Notes: generated from the letters alone by a model not told the origin. A DNA stretch of 64,000 bases from Methylobacterium tardum (GCF_023546765.1 NZ_CP097484.1:3504001-3568000); one strand, 5' to 3'; positions 9,721 to 19,913 are shown, counted from the first letter of the stretch. A program made the numbers and translations.

Positions 9721-9755
9721 TGATTGGCGTCTTGATCGACTGAAAACGCCAATCA
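9721..9755. promoter_or_regulatory. Perfect 10-bp inverted repeat, hairpin in gene-free stretch
   Basis: TGATTGGCGT at 9721-9730 is exactly complementary to ACGCCAATCA at 9746-9755 around a 15-base A-rich loop. It lies in the 9554-9994 stretch, which otherwise holds no gene I can support. No T-run follows on either strand, so it is not a clear intrinsic terminator. It could be an operator or part of a small RNA or leader. Confidence 0.5.
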
Positions 9756-9994
9756 GTTCTGGTGAATTGGCTGCATCAGAACAGATCTATTTGCTCGATG
9801 TGCCGCTTTGGCTGTTCCGCCAAAGCTGGCTGGCGCTTGCGATGTGGCGGTGACTGCCCAGCTTGCTCCCTGCGCAAGCATTGCTGTCGCGGGTGACGAT
9901 CAGAGCTGGTTGTTCAGGATTAACCGATCGTCGCCTGGACCACGCGATCGCGGCTCTGTTACCGGGCCGCAACTCAAGGCGCGGGACTTTCAAG

Positions 9995-10174
9995 ATGGAC
10001 GCCTTCGATCACACCGTCTCGATCGGCGACGGGGAGCATGCCGCCGATCCGCAGCACCGAGCCGACGTCGAGGCCCTGTGGCTCGCCCTCGATGCGGACC
10101 GGCGTGCGCAGGACGAGCGCTTGGCGCGCCTTCGAGCCATGCGGCTGATCGGCGGCGAGGACGACGCGGCCTGA
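9995..10174 (+). CDS. Small hypothetical protein, 59 residues
   Basis: The product starts MDAFDHTVSIGDGEHAADPQ and continues as a charged helix (ALWLALDADRRAQDERLARL) to GGEDDAA. It ends exactly where the convergent 71-residue gene ends. No family was recognised. Helical charge patterning and GC-rich third positions favour a real gene, but the ribosome site is weak. Confidence 0.5.
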   Translation: MDAFDHTVSIGDGEHAADPQHRADVEALWLALDADRRAQDERLARLRAMRLIGGEDDAA

Positions 10175-10390
10175 TCAGTCTTCGCGCGCGCCGAGGTCGG
10201 GTGAGCGCGCGGCCAGAGCAAAGCCCACCGCCATCGCCATCGCTTCCGCCTGCGCGATCAGCATCGGATCGCCTGCGTCGCGCGCCGCCTGGAGCAGCGC
10301 GATCGCGTGCCGTCCCAGCCGCTGCTCCACCTCATCCGTCTCGGGCCAGCGGTATCCTGTGCTCCGGTCGCGTGGACGTCGGTCAGTCAT
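10175..10390 (-). CDS. Small hypothetical protein, 71 residues
   Basis: This 71-residue protein (MTDRRPRDRSTGYRWPETDE...) has an amphipathic helical core (VEQRLGRHAIALLQAARDAG) and an Ala/Met-rich segment AQAEAMAMAVGFALAARS. Its start overlaps the stop of the upstream isochorismatase-like gene by four bases, implying translational coupling. It is the third gene of a minus-strand operon. Function is unknown. Confidence 0.6.
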   Translation of the reverse strand: MTDRRPRDRSTGYRWPETDEVEQRLGRHAIALLQAARDAGDPMLIAQAEAMAMAVGFALAARSPDLGARED

Positions 10391-10998
10391 TGGCGTGCGT
10401 TCGGCATCGAAAGGGCCGCGATCGGCCTGAAGGGTGAGGACGCGGCGATCCAGGAATGCGTGTCGGTCACGTCCGCGAACGAGCGCATCACCGCGCTGAT
10501 CGACCGGTGGATGTCGGCCGCCGCGATGCCGTCCATGTCATGGCTCGCGGATGCATCGGCGAGGAAGGTGACCTCCTGCCCCCGATGGTAGCCGTCGATG
10601 GCGGTGGCGAGGCAGGCTGCCTCGCCGGCAAAGCCCGCGACGACGAGCGGCGGGCAGCCGCGCTCCATCACGTCGGCGAAAGCCGGGCTGGCGAAGCAGG
10701 AGGGCCGGTCCCGATCGAAGATCATGTCGCAGCCGTGCGGCTCGAACCCCTCGATCCATCGGGCGAAGCGCGTACCGGCCTGAAACAGCGGGGCGCCGAT
10801 CCAGCGGACATAGGCGACCTGGATCCCGCTCTCGCGCGCGTGGTTGAGGGCGAGGCGGCAATTCTCCAGCGCTGGAGCGATCTCCGGCAAGGCGAGCGGT
10901 CGCCCCGCGACCTCATACTCCTGCTGCATGTCGACCAGCACCAGCACGGGCACGCTGCGCGGACGGCGATAGAGCGCCGGGTTCATCGGACGGATCAT
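10387..10998 (-). CDS. Isochorismatase-like cysteine hydrolase
   Basis: A 203-residue member of the cysteine hydrolase fold that includes isochorismatases, nicotinamidases and carbamoyl amidohydrolases. The catalytic Asp is in VLVLVDMQQEYE (D23) and the nucleophilic Cys in GFAGEAACLATA (C129). The usual catalytic lysine region reads FDRDRPSCFASP, where arginine replaces lysine, so substrate class or activity could differ. It overlaps both neighbours by four bases, forming an operon with the GNAT gene upstream and a small protein downstream. The natural substrate cannot be inferred. Confidence 0.8.
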   Translation of the reverse strand: MIRPMNPALYRRPRSVPVLVLVDMQQEYEVAGRPLALPEIAPALENCRLALNHARESGIQVAYVRWIGAPLFQAGTRFARWIEGFEPHGCDMIFDRDRPSCFASPAFADVMERGCPPLVVAGFAGEAACLATAIDGYHRGQEVTFLADASASHDMDGIAAADIHRSISAVMRSFADVTDTHSWIAASSPFRPIAALSMPNARQ

Positions 10999-12238
10999 CG
11001 CGCCGCCGCCTTCTGATCGATTGAGGGCCGGGTGACCGCCCGGGTCCGGGAGCGATCGAGAGCGCCGGCCCGATGCCAGCGTCCCTCGGGGCGGATGATC
11101 ACGTAGGGATCGACGCCGATCCCGATGGCCTGGGGATGCGGTTCGGCCTCCATCAGCATCTCGACATAGTCGAAATCGGAGAAGACCAGCTCCTGGGCAC
11201 CTTCGAACACGCGGAAGCCGAAGCGGCCCCAGAAACCGACGAGGCGTTTCTGCGCGTGTCCGTAGAGGCGCCGATAGCCCTTCACCCGCGCGAGTTCGAT
11301 GCCGGCCCGAACGAGCGCGAAGGCCATGCGCGTGTTGCGGTGCTCGGCGCGGACGGCGAGGCGCTCGATCTTGGCGAAATCGGCGAAGAAGCGGATTCGC
11401 AGGCAGCCCGCGGGCTCGTCACCGATGTAGCCGATCAGGTGCGTGGCGGAGAGGTCGTTGCCGTCGAACTCCTCCTCGTACGGGCAGGCCTGTTCCGCCA
11501 TGTACACCGCGGCGCGCAGCGCGATGACGCGGGAGAGATCCTCCATGCTGCGCGCGACCGCGACGCTCGGGCCCGTCCCGCCGGGGCGGTGACTGTCGTA
11601 GGGCGGCAGCCGCTCGGCGGGTTTCGACCGGCGGAACATGTAGAGCCCGGGTGCGCGCTGGCCGTTCCAGGCAGCGCCCTTGGTGAAACCCATCCCGGAG
11701 AGATAATCGGCACCCTCGGCCGTCGCGGCGCGCGCGTAGAGGTCGACCTCGCCGCACAGGGGCGTGGAGATTCGCTGGAGCATCAGGGCGACGGCCGCGG
11801 CAAGCCGCCCGCGGGCATGGATCACCCAGAGGTAGATACCGGCGGGCCGCTCGTGCTGCCGGGCAACGAACCGGGTATCCGGATCGCTCGCGTCGAACGT
11901 GCCCGAGAGAAGCGCGGCCATGCCGGCTTCGTTCAGGGGAAGGATTGCCGTGAGGCCCTCCCCCGCGGCGACAGCGCGTCGTAGCGCTCGCGCCGGGCGA
12001 TCGCGAAGACCGTGTCGGGGTTGGCGGTCATGACGCGGCGGACCACCGAGACGTCCGCGACGCCGGGCAGCGCGACCCGTGTCTCGTCCAGGAGGCGTTC
12101 GAGATCCGCCGGCATCGGGGTGAACAGCACGAGATGGCGCGCGAGTCGTGCCGATCTCAAATCGATGATGTCGTGCCGCGTGGCGCGCCCATCATCGAAA
12201 TCCGGTGCGGTATCGGGCGGGGTCACGTGGACGGTCAT
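10995..12238 (-). CDS. GNAT-type N-acetyltransferase, about 414 residues, one-base frameshift
   Basis: Two abutting frames form one protein. The first 97 or so residues (MTVHVTPPDTAPDFDDGRAT...) end ALSPRG. One extra base in the C5 run at 11960-11964 (G on the coding strand) continues as EGLTAILPLNEAGMAALLSG and the rest of the protein. The C-terminal part shows a GNAT core: LRIRFFADFAKIERLAVRAE, then the acetyl-CoA-binding RNTRMAFALVRAGIELARVKG. The protein heads an operon with the isochorismatase-like gene and is divergent from a LysR regulator. Likely a consensus error rather than a broken gene. Confidence 0.7.
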
Positions 12239-12318
12239 CGCGTCGGTTTCCGCAGATGATTGCGAGCGACGACCGGCTTCGCATGGCCGAAGACCTGCGT
12301 CTGTGCAAAAAATGAAGT

Positions 12319-13347
12319 ATGGGGGTCTCGCAGATGGAACACGTCCCTGTGCTCGATACCGGTATGCCGGACTGGCAGGACCTACGGCTCTTTCTGGAGC
12401 TTGACCGGCGGGGTAGCTTCCGCGCTGCGGCCAACGTCGTGGGCCTTTCCATCAACACCCTGCGCCGCAGGATCGACGATCTGGAGGCGCGGCTCGGCAT
12501 GACGCTGCTGACCCGTCATGCCGACGGGATCCGGCTGACCGCGGAGGGCGAATCGATCCTGGCGGCGACGCAATCGATGGAGGCCGCCGCCTACTCGGTT
12601 CTCAGAGCCCGGGATGCGGTCTCGGCCACGCCGGCCGGTGAAGTGCGCATCGCGGTCACCGAAGGTCTCGGAACCTTCTGGCTCGCTCCGCGGCTCGTCG
12701 AGTTCCAGCGGGCGAATCCGAGGCTCGTTGTGGACCTGCGCTGCACGATGGATCCGGCGGACGTCGCGCGGCTCGAAGCCGAGATCGCGGTTCAGCTGGT
12801 CCGGCCGGTCAATCCGGACCTGAAGGTCGTCAAGCTCGGGCGGCTTCACGTCATGGCCTTCGCCGCCCGCAGCTATCTCGACATCTACGGTGTTCCGACC
12901 AGCATCGAGGACGCGGCGCGACACCGGATCGTGCTTCAGGTGTCGGGGCAAACGGTGAGCATGGCCGAATATGACCGTCATACGCCCGGCATGCCGCAAT
13001 CGGGCTACGTGACGCTCAAGACGAACGTCAGCAGCGCCCATTACTGGTCGGTGGCCAACGGCGCCGGGATCGGCTGGCTGCCGACCTATGCATCGGCGAT
13101 CGGTGCCCGGTTGGTCCCGATCGATGGTCTTGTGCAGCTGGGCTTCGATATCTGGCTGACCTACCACCCGGATGCCGAGCGGATCGATCGGGTGCGTCGG
13201 GCGATCGATTGGATCCGCGGCAGCTTCGATCCGGTCCGGTATCCCTGGTTTCGCGATTCCTTCATCCACCCGCGGGATCTCCCGGCGGCGATCAAGGGTG
13301 GCGCCGCCGCCGAGCTGTTCGGCGGCTTTGCCGGGATGGAACGGTAA
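12319..13347 (+). CDS. LysR-family transcriptional regulator
   Basis: A 342-residue LysR-type regulator. The N-terminal winged helix-turn-helix is clear ([20 protein letters not shown], then [20 protein letters not shown]). The effector domain begins near residue 105 ([20 protein letters not shown]). The start could also be the ATG at 12334. It is divergent from the GNAT/isochorismatase operon with an 80-base shared promoter gap, the usual LysR arrangement, so that operon is its best target. It also reads into the urease genes 75 bases downstream, so read-through is possible. Confidence 0.85.
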   Translation: MGVSQMEHVPVLDTGMPDWQDLRLFLELDRRGSFRAAANVVGLSINTLRRRIDDLEARLGMTLLTRHADGIRLTAEGESILAATQSMEAAAYSVLRARDAVSATPAGEVRIAVTEGLGTFWLAPRLVEFQRANPRLVVDLRCTMDPADVARLEAEIAVQLVRPVNPDLKVVKLGRLHVMAFAARSYLDIYGVPTSIEDAARHRIVLQVSGQTVSMAEYDRHTPGMPQSGYVTLKTNVSSAHYWSVANGAGIGWLPTYASAIGARLVPIDGLVQLGFDIWLTYHPDAERIDRVRRAIDWIRGSFDPVRYPWFRDSFIHPRDLPAAIKGGAAAELFGGFAGMER

Positions 13348-13421
13348 CGCGCTGTTTCGGCAACCTTGACCGCGCGGCGCGCATGATCCTTGCTCCCGCG
13401 GCCGCAACGACGAGGTTTGCC

Positions 13422-14042
13422 GTGCTGCTGACGCCCCGCGAAAAGGACAAGCTGCTGATCGCCATGGCGGCACAGGTGGCACGGAATCGCTTGGCGCGTG
13501 GCGTCAAGCTCAACCACCCGGAGGCCGTGGCGCTGATCACCGACTCCGTGGTCGAGGGCGCGCGGGACGGTCGGACCGTGGCGGAGTTGATGCAGGCGGG
13601 TGCCAGCGTGCTCACGGCCGACCAGGTGATGGCGGGGGTCCCCGAGATGATCCACGACATTCAGGTGGAGGCCACCTTCCCGGACGGCACGAAGCTCGTC
13701 ACTGTCCATCATCCGATCCGCGGGGCGCCGTCTGCCGACGTTCCCGGTGCGGTGACGACCCAGCCCGGCGAGATCGTGTTCAACGCCGGTGCAGAGCGGA
13801 CCGTAATCGAGGTCGCTAATGTCGGGGACCGGCCGATCCAGGTCGGCTCGCACTACCATTTCTTCGAGGTCAATCCGGGCCTCGTGTTCCCGCGCGAGCA
13901 GGCCCGCGGCAAGCGCCTCGACATCGCGCCGGGCACCGCCGTGCGCTTCGAGCCGGGATCCACCCGGGAAGTCGCGCTGGTTCCGCTGTCCGGCGGACGC
14001 ACCGTCTACGGGTTCCGCGGCGACGTGATGGGCAAGCTCTGA
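13422..14042 (+). CDS. ureAB: Urease subunits gamma and beta, natural fusion
   Basis: This 206-residue protein joins UreA (gamma: [20 protein letters not shown], then [16 protein letters not shown]) to UreB (beta: [30 protein letters not shown] and [15 protein letters not shown]). The junction falls near residue 105. A GTG start at 13422 is chosen because GAGG lies six bases upstream and it aligns with the canonical UreA N-terminus; the in-frame ATG at 13383 is an alternative. The product is a structural part of cytoplasmic nickel urease and is followed by ureC two bases later. Confidence 0.92.
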   Translation: MLLTPREKDKLLIAMAAQVARNRLARGVKLNHPEAVALITDSVVEGARDGRTVAELMQAGASVLTADQVMAGVPEMIHDIQVEATFPDGTKLVTVHHPIRGAPSADVPGAVTTQPGEIVFNAGAERTVIEVANVGDRPIQVGSHYHFFEVNPGLVFPREQARGKRLDIAPGTAVRFEPGSTREVALVPLSGGRTVYGFRGDVMGKL

Positions 14043-14044
14043 TC

Positions 14045-15771
14045 ATGGCCAACACGCCGAAGCCCGCGAGCCTGCCGCGCGCCGCCTACGCCGACATGTT
14101 CGGACCCACCGTCGGCGACCGCGTCCGCCTCGCCGACACCAGCCTGGAGATCACGATCGAGCGCGACTTCACCACCTACGGCGAGGAGGTGAAGTTCGGC
14201 GGCGGCAAGGTCATCCGCGACGGCATGGGCCAGAGCCGGCGACGAATGCCGGCGGCGCGGTCGACACGGTCATCACCAATGCCGTCGTGCTCGATCATTG
14301 GGGCATCGTGAAATGCGATGTCGGAATCGTCCGCGGCCGGATCTTCAGGCTCGGCAAGGCCGGCAACCCGGACGTGCAGCCCGGAGTCGACATCGTGGTC
14401 GGGCCGGGCACCGAGGTCATCGCCGGCGAGGGCAAGATCCTGACCGCCGGGGGCTTCGACAGCCACATCCACTTCATCTGCCCGCAGCAGATCGAGGAGG
14501 CGCTGTGCTCGGGCGTGACCACGATGCTCGGCGGCGGCACCGGGCCCGCGCACGGAACCTTCGCCACCACCTGCACGCCCGGACCCTGGCACATCGCCCG
14601 GATGATCGAGGCGGCCGATTCCTTCCCGATGAACCTCGCCTTCGCCGGCAAGGGCAACGCGTCCCAACCGGACAGCCTCGCCGAGATGGTCCGGGCCGGC
14701 GCCTGCGCGCTGAAGCTGCACGAGGATTGGGGCACGACGCCGGCCGCGATCGACACCTGCCTGTCGGTGGCCGATGCCCACGACATCCAGGTCATGATCC
14801 ACACCGACACGCTCAACGAGTCGGGCTTCGTCGAGGACACTATCGCGGCGTTCAAGGGCCGGACCATTCACGCCTTCCACACCGAGGGCGCCGGCGGCGG
14901 GCACGCGCCCGACATCATCAAGGTGGCCGGGCTGCCGAACGTGCTGCCGTCTTCCACGAATCCGACGCGGCCCTACACGCGCAACACGATCGACGAGCAT
15001 CTCGACATGCTCATGGTCTGCCATCACCTCGACCCGTCGATCCCGGAAGACCTCGCCTTCGCGGAGAGCCGGATCCGGCGCGAGACGATCGCCGCCGAGG
15101 ACATCCTGCACGATATCGGCGCGCTCTCGATGATGTCGTCCGACAGCCAGGCCATGGGCCGGGTCGGCGAGGTCGTGATCCGCACCTGGCAGACCGCCGA
15201 CAAGATGAAGCGCCAGCGCGGCGCGCTGCCGGGCGATACCTCCGGCACCGACAACCTGCGGGCCCGCCGCTACGTTGCAAAGTACACGATCAATCCGGCG
15301 ATCGCGCACGGCATTTCCCGGCATATCGGCTCGGTGGAGCCCGGCAAGCTCGCCGATCTCGTGCTGTGGACGCCGGCCTTCTTCGGCGTGAAGCCGGATC
15401 TCGTGCTCAAGGGCGGCAGCATCGCGGCCGCGCCGATGGGCGACCCGACCGCTTCGATCCCGACGCCGCAGCCGGTGCATTACCGGCCCATGTTCGGCGC
15501 CTACGGCCGCGTGCCGTTCGCCACGGCCCTCACCTTCGTGTCAAAAGCTGCCGTCGAGGATGGCCTGCGCGAGCGGCTCGGCGTGCAGAAGGAGCTCGTC
15601 GCGGTCGAGAACGTCCGCGGCGGCATCTCGAAGAAGAGCATGGTGCTGAACGACGCGACCCCGGTCATCGAGGTCGATCCCGAGACCTACGATGTCCGCG
15701 CCGACGGCGAGCTCCTGGTCTGCGAGCCGGCCGAGGTGCTGCCGATGGCGCAGCGCTACTTCCTGTTCTGA
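14045..15771 (+). CDS. ureC: Urease alpha subunit, catalytic; one-base frameshift near its N-terminus
   Basis: The nickel-containing catalytic subunit, about 575 residues if repaired, hydrolyses urea to ammonia and carbamate. The N-terminus [20 protein letters not shown] is canonical. The carbamylated lysine lies in [13 protein letters not shown], and metal or active-site histidines lie in [22 protein letters not shown] and [14 protein letters not shown]. After GMGQS the frame breaks at the gg pair 14238-14239. One added G gives the expected continuation [20 protein letters not shown]. Intact flanking urease genes argue that the break is a consensus error. Confidence 0.9.
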
Positions 15772-15784
15772 GGACGCGCATCCG

Positions 15785-16282
15785 ATGATCCGCGCCACCC
15801 GCGTCCTTCGCCGAGACACCCTGACCGGCGGTGAGATCGCCGACCGCGTCGTTCTCGATCACGGCGACCGGCATCGGCGCCGCGTGGCCATGCGGGGCCT
15901 CGGCGGCCTCGGCTTCCTCCTCGATCTTCCGGAATCGACCGTCCTGGACGATGGCGACGCCCTCATCCTCGAGGATGGCCGGCTCGTGTGGATCGAGGCG
16001 GCACCCGAGCGCCTGCTCGAGATCCGGGCGCCGAGCGACCACGCGCTGAAGCGCCTCATCTGGCACATCGGCAACCGGCACATCCCGGCCGAGATCGGCG
16101 CGGATGCCGTCTGGATCGCGTTCGACCACGTCCTCGCCGAGATGGTCCGGGGCCTCGGCGGCAGCGCCGAGGCGGTGGAGCGCCCGTTCCGGCCGGAGGG
16201 CGGCGCCTATTCCGGCGGCCACGCACACGGCCACGACCACCCGCAGGGCGGCCATCACCATCACCACCATGCCGGCAACTGA
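15785..16282 (+). CDS. ureE: Urease accessory nickel chaperone UreE
   Basis: A 165-residue UreE that delivers nickel to the urease apoprotein. The N-terminal peptide-binding domain is followed by the metal-binding domain with [15 protein letters not shown] His-rich tail ([20 protein letters not shown]) ends the protein and would chelate nickel. It starts 13 bases after ureC, and its last 14 bases overlap ureF. Confidence 0.92.
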   Translation: MIRATRVLRRDTLTGGEIADRVVLDHGDRHRRRVAMRGLGGLGFLLDLPESTVLDDGDALILEDGRLVWIEAAPERLLEIRAPSDHALKRLIWHIGNRHIPAEIGADAVWIAFDHVLAEMVRGLGGSAEAVERPFRPEGGAYSGGHAHGHDHPQGGHHHHHHAGN

Positions 16283-16958
16283 GACCCTCGACGCGCTCCG
16301 CCTGATGGCGTGGCTGTCGCCGGGCTATCCGGTCGGTGCCTACGCGTACTCGCACGGCCTGGAATGGGCCGTCGAGGCGGGGGACGTCCGCGATGAGGCG
16401 ACATTGTTGGCGTGGCTCGGCGACGTGTGCGAGCGCGGTGCCCTGCGCAACGACCTTATCCTCGCGGCCCAGACCCACCGGGCCGCGCAGCGCGGCGCGG
16501 TGCAGGCGGTGGTCGACCTCAACGACCTCGCCCTCGCCCTGGCCCCGTCCCGCGAGTTGCATCTCGAGACCAGTCAGCAAGGGCGGAGCTTCCTCGACGC
16601 GACGCTCGGCGCATGGCCCGATCCGGAATTGGCAGCCCTGGCGCAACATCTGCCGGGACCGATCGCCTACGCGGTTGCCGTCGGGGCAGCGGCCGGCACC
16701 CACGACATGGCGCTCCCGCCGGTGCTTGCCGCCTACGGCCTGGCCTTCGTGCAGAACCTCGTGTCGGCGGCCCTGCGGGCGGCGCCCGTCGGTCAGGCGG
16801 CCGGGACCCGGGTCATCGCCGCCCTGACCCCGCGTGTCGTGGCCCTCGCAGATGAGGCCCGGGACGCGGATCTCGACGCCCTTGGCGCCGCCACCTTCCG
16901 GCTCGATCTCGGCTCCTTCCGGCACGAGACCCAGTATTCCCGCATCTTTCGATCCTGA
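16269..16958 (+). CDS. ureF: Urease accessory protein UreF
   Basis: A 229-residue UreF, which works with UreG and UreD to load nickel and gate GTP hydrolysis. The typical start region [20 protein letters not shown] and the C-terminal [20 protein letters not shown] are present. The ATG at 16269 lies inside the His-tail codons of ureE, a 14-base overlap that implies coupled translation. Neither ureD nor a nickel permease gene is in the cluster. Confidence 0.9.
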   Translation: MPATETLDALRLMAWLSPGYPVGAYAYSHGLEWAVEAGDVRDEATLLAWLGDVCERGALRNDLILAAQTHRAAQRGAVQAVVDLNDLALALAPSRELHLETSQQGRSFLDATLGAWPDPELAALAQHLPGPIAYAVAVGAAAGTHDMALPPVLAAYGLAFVQNLVSAALRAAPVGQAAGTRVIAALTPRVVALADEARDADLDALGAATFRLDLGSFRHETQYSRIFRS

Positions 16959-16967
16959 GTGCGCAGC

Positions 16968-17585
16968 ATGACCTCGCCGAACGGCCCTCTTCGCGTCGGG
17001 ATCGGTGGACCCGTCGGGTCCGGCAAGACCGCCCTGATGGAGCAGCTCTGCAAGCGCTTCCGAGACCGCTACGAGATCTGCGCGATCACCAACGACATCT
17101 ACACGAAGGAGGATGCGCGCATCCTCACCGTGGCCGGCGCCCTGCCGGAGGAGCGCATCCTCGGTGTCGAGACCGGCGGCTGTCCCCACACCGCGATTCG
17201 CGAGGACGCCTCGATTAACCTCGCGGCCGTCGCCGAGATGAGCCGGCGCTTCCCGAAGCTCGATCTGGTGCTGATCGAATCCGGCGGCGACAATCTCGCG
17301 GCGACCTTCTCGCCGGAACTCGCCGACATCACGCTCTACGTAATCGACGTCGCCGGAGGCGAGAAGATCCCGCGCAAGGGCGGTCCGGGCATCACCCGCT
17401 CTGACCTGCTGATCGTCAACAAGACCGATCTGGCGCCGCTGGTCGGCGCGGACCTGTCGGTCATGGAGGCCGATACGCGACGGATGCGCGGCACGCGTCC
17501 CTACGTCTTCGCGTCGCTGCGGGGCGGTGCCGGAGCGGACGACGTGGCGCGCTTCGTCGAAGAGGCGGGCGGTCTCGGCCGCTGA
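16968..17585 (+). CDS. ureG: Urease accessory GTPase UreG
   Basis: A 205-residue SIMIBI GTPase that powers nickel insertion. The P-loop [14 protein letters not shown] is near residue 11, with [14 protein letters not shown], the metal-binding [11 protein letters not shown] and the base-recognition [19 protein letters not shown] at 16959 is an alternative start three codons earlier, directly after the ureF stop. The ATG matches the family N-terminus better. Confidence 0.92.
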   Translation: MTSPNGPLRVGIGGPVGSGKTALMEQLCKRFRDRYEICAITNDIYTKEDARILTVAGALPEERILGVETGGCPHTAIREDASINLAAVAEMSRRFPKLDLVLIESGGDNLAATFSPELADITLYVIDVAGGEKIPRKGGPGITRSDLLIVNKTDLAPLVGADLSVMEADTRRMRGTRPYVFASLRGGAGADDVARFVEEAGGLGR

Positions 17586-17613
17586 CGCGGAGAACCGAGA
17601 CCGCGACGTAGCG

Positions 17614-17859
17614 CTAGCGGCCGGCCTCGGCTGACCGGGAGCGCACCGAAGTCGTCGTGGGCACGCCCATCAGCGCGTCCAGACGGCTCATGCGGGCGCT
17701 GAAATCGTTCATGGCGTTTTGACGCGCTTTGATCGCGGGATTGTTCTGGATCTTGGCAAGCTGAGTCTTGGCCGGCGCCCGTGTCGCGCGCGCCTCGGCT
17801 TGCGCCGCCGGCAGGGCCAGCAGCGCGGCCGCCGCCAGGATGGATAAAGTACGTGTCAT
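17614..17859 (-). CDS. Small secreted/periplasmic hypothetical protein
   Basis: An 81-residue protein with a clear signal peptide (MTRTLSILAAAALLALPAAQ, cleavage near AEA). The mature part of about 58 residues is basic and helical (AKIQNNPAIKARQNAMNDFS). It is convergent with ureG across a 28-base gap and is not obviously part of the urease system. No known domain was recognised. Confidence 0.6.
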   Translation of the reverse strand: MTRTLSILAAAALLALPAAQAEARATRAPAKTQLAKIQNNPAIKARQNAMNDFSARMSRLDALMGVPTTTSVRSRSAEAGR

Positions 17860-18053
17860 GGCGAGGGTCCCTGATGGAGCCGCCGCGTGGTTCGGCGTCC
17901 TCTCGAGATTATGTTCGCCTCAAGCTGAGCCGCGTGCGCCAGCGCACAGCGCGGGCCGGCGCGGGTCGCGGCCGCCGGACGCCCCGGCTCGATTGACAGC
18001 CGGCTGTGACTGATTCAACCCGCGGTATCGGACACCTCTGATCGGTATCGCGC

Positions 18054-18254
18054 ATGCGAAATCTGCGGTGGCTCGCGGCGCTGCCCTTTATCGGCGTGCT
18101 GGTCGGCCCCTTCTTCCTGAACCGGGTCGAGCCCTTCGTTCTCGGGCTACCGCTGCTCCTGGCGTGGCTGGTGTTCTGCGTGCTCGGGACCTCGGCCATC
18201 ATGGCCCTGATCTATGTCACCGACCCTGAGAACCGCGCCCCGGAGGATCGGTGA
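18054..18254 (+). CDS. DUF3311-type small membrane protein, symporter partner
   Basis: This 66-residue protein has two membrane helices (WLAALPFIGVLVGPFFLN and LGLPLLLAWLVFCVLGTSAI) followed by YVTDPENRAPEDR. It matches the small DUF3311 family that precedes sodium:solute symporter genes. Its stop overlaps the symporter start (TGATG), so the two are translationally coupled and probably form one transport unit. Confidence 0.8.
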   Translation: MRNLRWLAALPFIGVLVGPFFLNRVEPFVLGLPLLLAWLVFCVLGTSAIMALIYVTDPENRAPEDR

Positions 18255-19720
18255 TGAGCATCGCGCTGATCATCGTCGCGGCCGGCTTCGTCCTGGCGAT
18301 CGGCCTCGGGCTCTATGCCCGCCTCGGCCGGGAGATGGGCTTGGAACAGTGGACGGTCGGCGGCCGTGGCTTCGGCACCGCGCTGGTCTTCCTGCTGATG
18401 GCGGGCGAGATCTACACCACCTTCACGTTCCTGGGCGGGTCCGGCATCGCCTACGGCAAGGGCGGCCCGGCCTACTACATCCTCTGCTACCTGACGCTCG
18501 CCTACATCACGTCGTACTGGATGCTGCCGCCGGTCTGGCGCTACGCGAAGCAGCACGGCCTCTACACGCAGCCGGATTTCTTCGCGCGCAAATACGGCAG
18601 CCGGGCCCTCGGCATCCTGGTGGCGCTGGTGGGGATCGTCGCCCTCGTTCCCTACCTGGTTCTCCAGTTCAAAGGCCTGGGCATCATCGTCTCGACCGCC
18701 TCCTATGGGGCGCTCTCCTCGGCGACGAGCGCGGTCTGGATCGGCGCCGCGGCCCTGACGGCCTACGTGGTCGTCTCAGGCGTCCACGGTTCGGCCTGGA
18801 CGGCGGTCATCAAGGACACGAGCATCCTCGCCCTGGTGATCTTCCTCGGGATCTACCTGCCCATCCATTATTACGGCGGCTACGAGGGCCTGTTCGGAGC
18901 GATCGAAGCCGCCAAGCCCGGCTTCCTGGCGTTGCCGGCGAAGGGCCAGAGCCCGACCTGGTTCTCGAGCACGGTCCTGCTCACGGCGCTGGGCGGCTAC
19001 ATGTGGCCGCACACCTTCGCGTCGCTCTACACGGCGCGCGAGCCCGCCGCCTTCCGGCGCAACGCCGTGATCCTGCCGATCTATCAGCTGATCAACCTGT
19101 TCGTGTTCATGATCGGCTTCACCGCCGTGCTGCAGGTGCCCGGCCTGACCGGGCCGGACGTCGACCTGTCTCTGTTCAAGCTCTCGCTCCAGAGCTTTCC
19201 GCCCTGGTTCATCGGGGTGATCGGCGCCACCGGCGTGCTCACCGCCCTCGTGCCCGGCTCGATGATCCTGATCGCCGGCGTGACCCTGATCGCCAACAAC
19301 CTCGTCCGGCCACTGCGGCCGACCATGGACGATGCCGCGACAGCGCGGCTCTGCAAGATCCTCGTGCCGGTGCTGGCGCTGATCTGCGTCGGCTTCACGC
19401 TCAGCGGCGGCGACACGATCGTTCAGCTGCTGCTGATGGGCTACAACTTCGTAACCCAGCTGTTCCCCTGCTTCATCACGAGCCTGATGCGGCGCAATCC
19501 GCTGGATCGGCGCGCGGCCATGGCCGGGATCATCGCCGGCGTCGCGACCGTGGCGGTCACCGTCCTCAGCGGATTCAGCCTCGCGAGTCTGCCCTTCCTG
19601 GGTCCGCTTCAGGACGTGAATGTCGGCATCGTGGCGCTGGGGGTGAACCTGCTGGTGACCGCAGCGGTGGCGCAGGCGACCCGCGCCAGTTCGACGGCCC
19701 AGGCGCGGGCGGCGGAGTGA
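18254..19720 (+). CDS. Sodium:solute symporter (SSS family)
   Basis: A 488-residue SSS-family carrier with about thirteen predicted membrane segments. Family motifs are visible: GLEQWTVGGRGFGTALVFLL near the start, YTTFTFLGGSGIAYGKG in TM2, and ALGGYMWPHTFASLYTA in the middle. ATG at 18254 is chosen because it forms the TGATG overlap with the DUF3311 gene; a GTG at 18251 is also possible. Substrates in this family range from carboxylates to amino acids and pantothenate. The position after urease does not prove it carries urea. Confidence 0.88.
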   Translation: MSIALIIVAAGFVLAIGLGLYARLGREMGLEQWTVGGRGFGTALVFLLMAGEIYTTFTFLGGSGIAYGKGGPAYYILCYLTLAYITSYWMLPPVWRYAKQHGLYTQPDFFARKYGSRALGILVALVGIVALVPYLVLQFKGLGIIVSTASYGALSSATSAVWIGAAALTAYVVVSGVHGSAWTAVIKDTSILALVIFLGIYLPIHYYGGYEGLFGAIEAAKPGFLALPAKGQSPTWFSSTVLLTALGGYMWPHTFASLYTAREPAAFRRNAVILPIYQLINLFVFMIGFTAVLQVPGLTGPDVDLSLFKLSLQSFPPWFIGVIGATGVLTALVPGSMILIAGVTLIANNLVRPLRPTMDDAATARLCKILVPVLALICVGFTLSGGDTIVQLLLMGYNFVTQLFPCFITSLMRRNPLDRRAAMAGIIAGVATVAVTVLSGFSLASLPFLGPLQDVNVGIVALGVNLLVTAAVAQATRASSTAQARAAE

Positions 19721-19811
19721 GACGTCTTCGGGCTGACGCATCCCTCGCCGTCATCACGCGCGCAGCCCAGTGACTCGAAGCATCGCGCCTCCTCAATGAC
19801 CGCGGCGCGAC

Positions 19812-19835
19812 CCTGGATTGCTTCGCTCCGCTCGC
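19812..19835. repeat. REP arm shared with the repeat near 4.5 kb
   Basis: cctggattgcttcgctccgc at 19812 onward matches the arm at 4502-4525 with only a few differences and is followed by the same caaag motif. A degenerate inverse partner lies near 19765-19785. It sits in the 19721-19913 gap between convergent genes. Confidence 0.65.
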
Positions 19836-19913
19836 AAAGACGGCACCCGCGGGGAACCCTCGGTTCTGGCCGCCCTCGTCGCTCGGAAGGGCTTCGCCCC
19901 GCTTGCGCGGATG

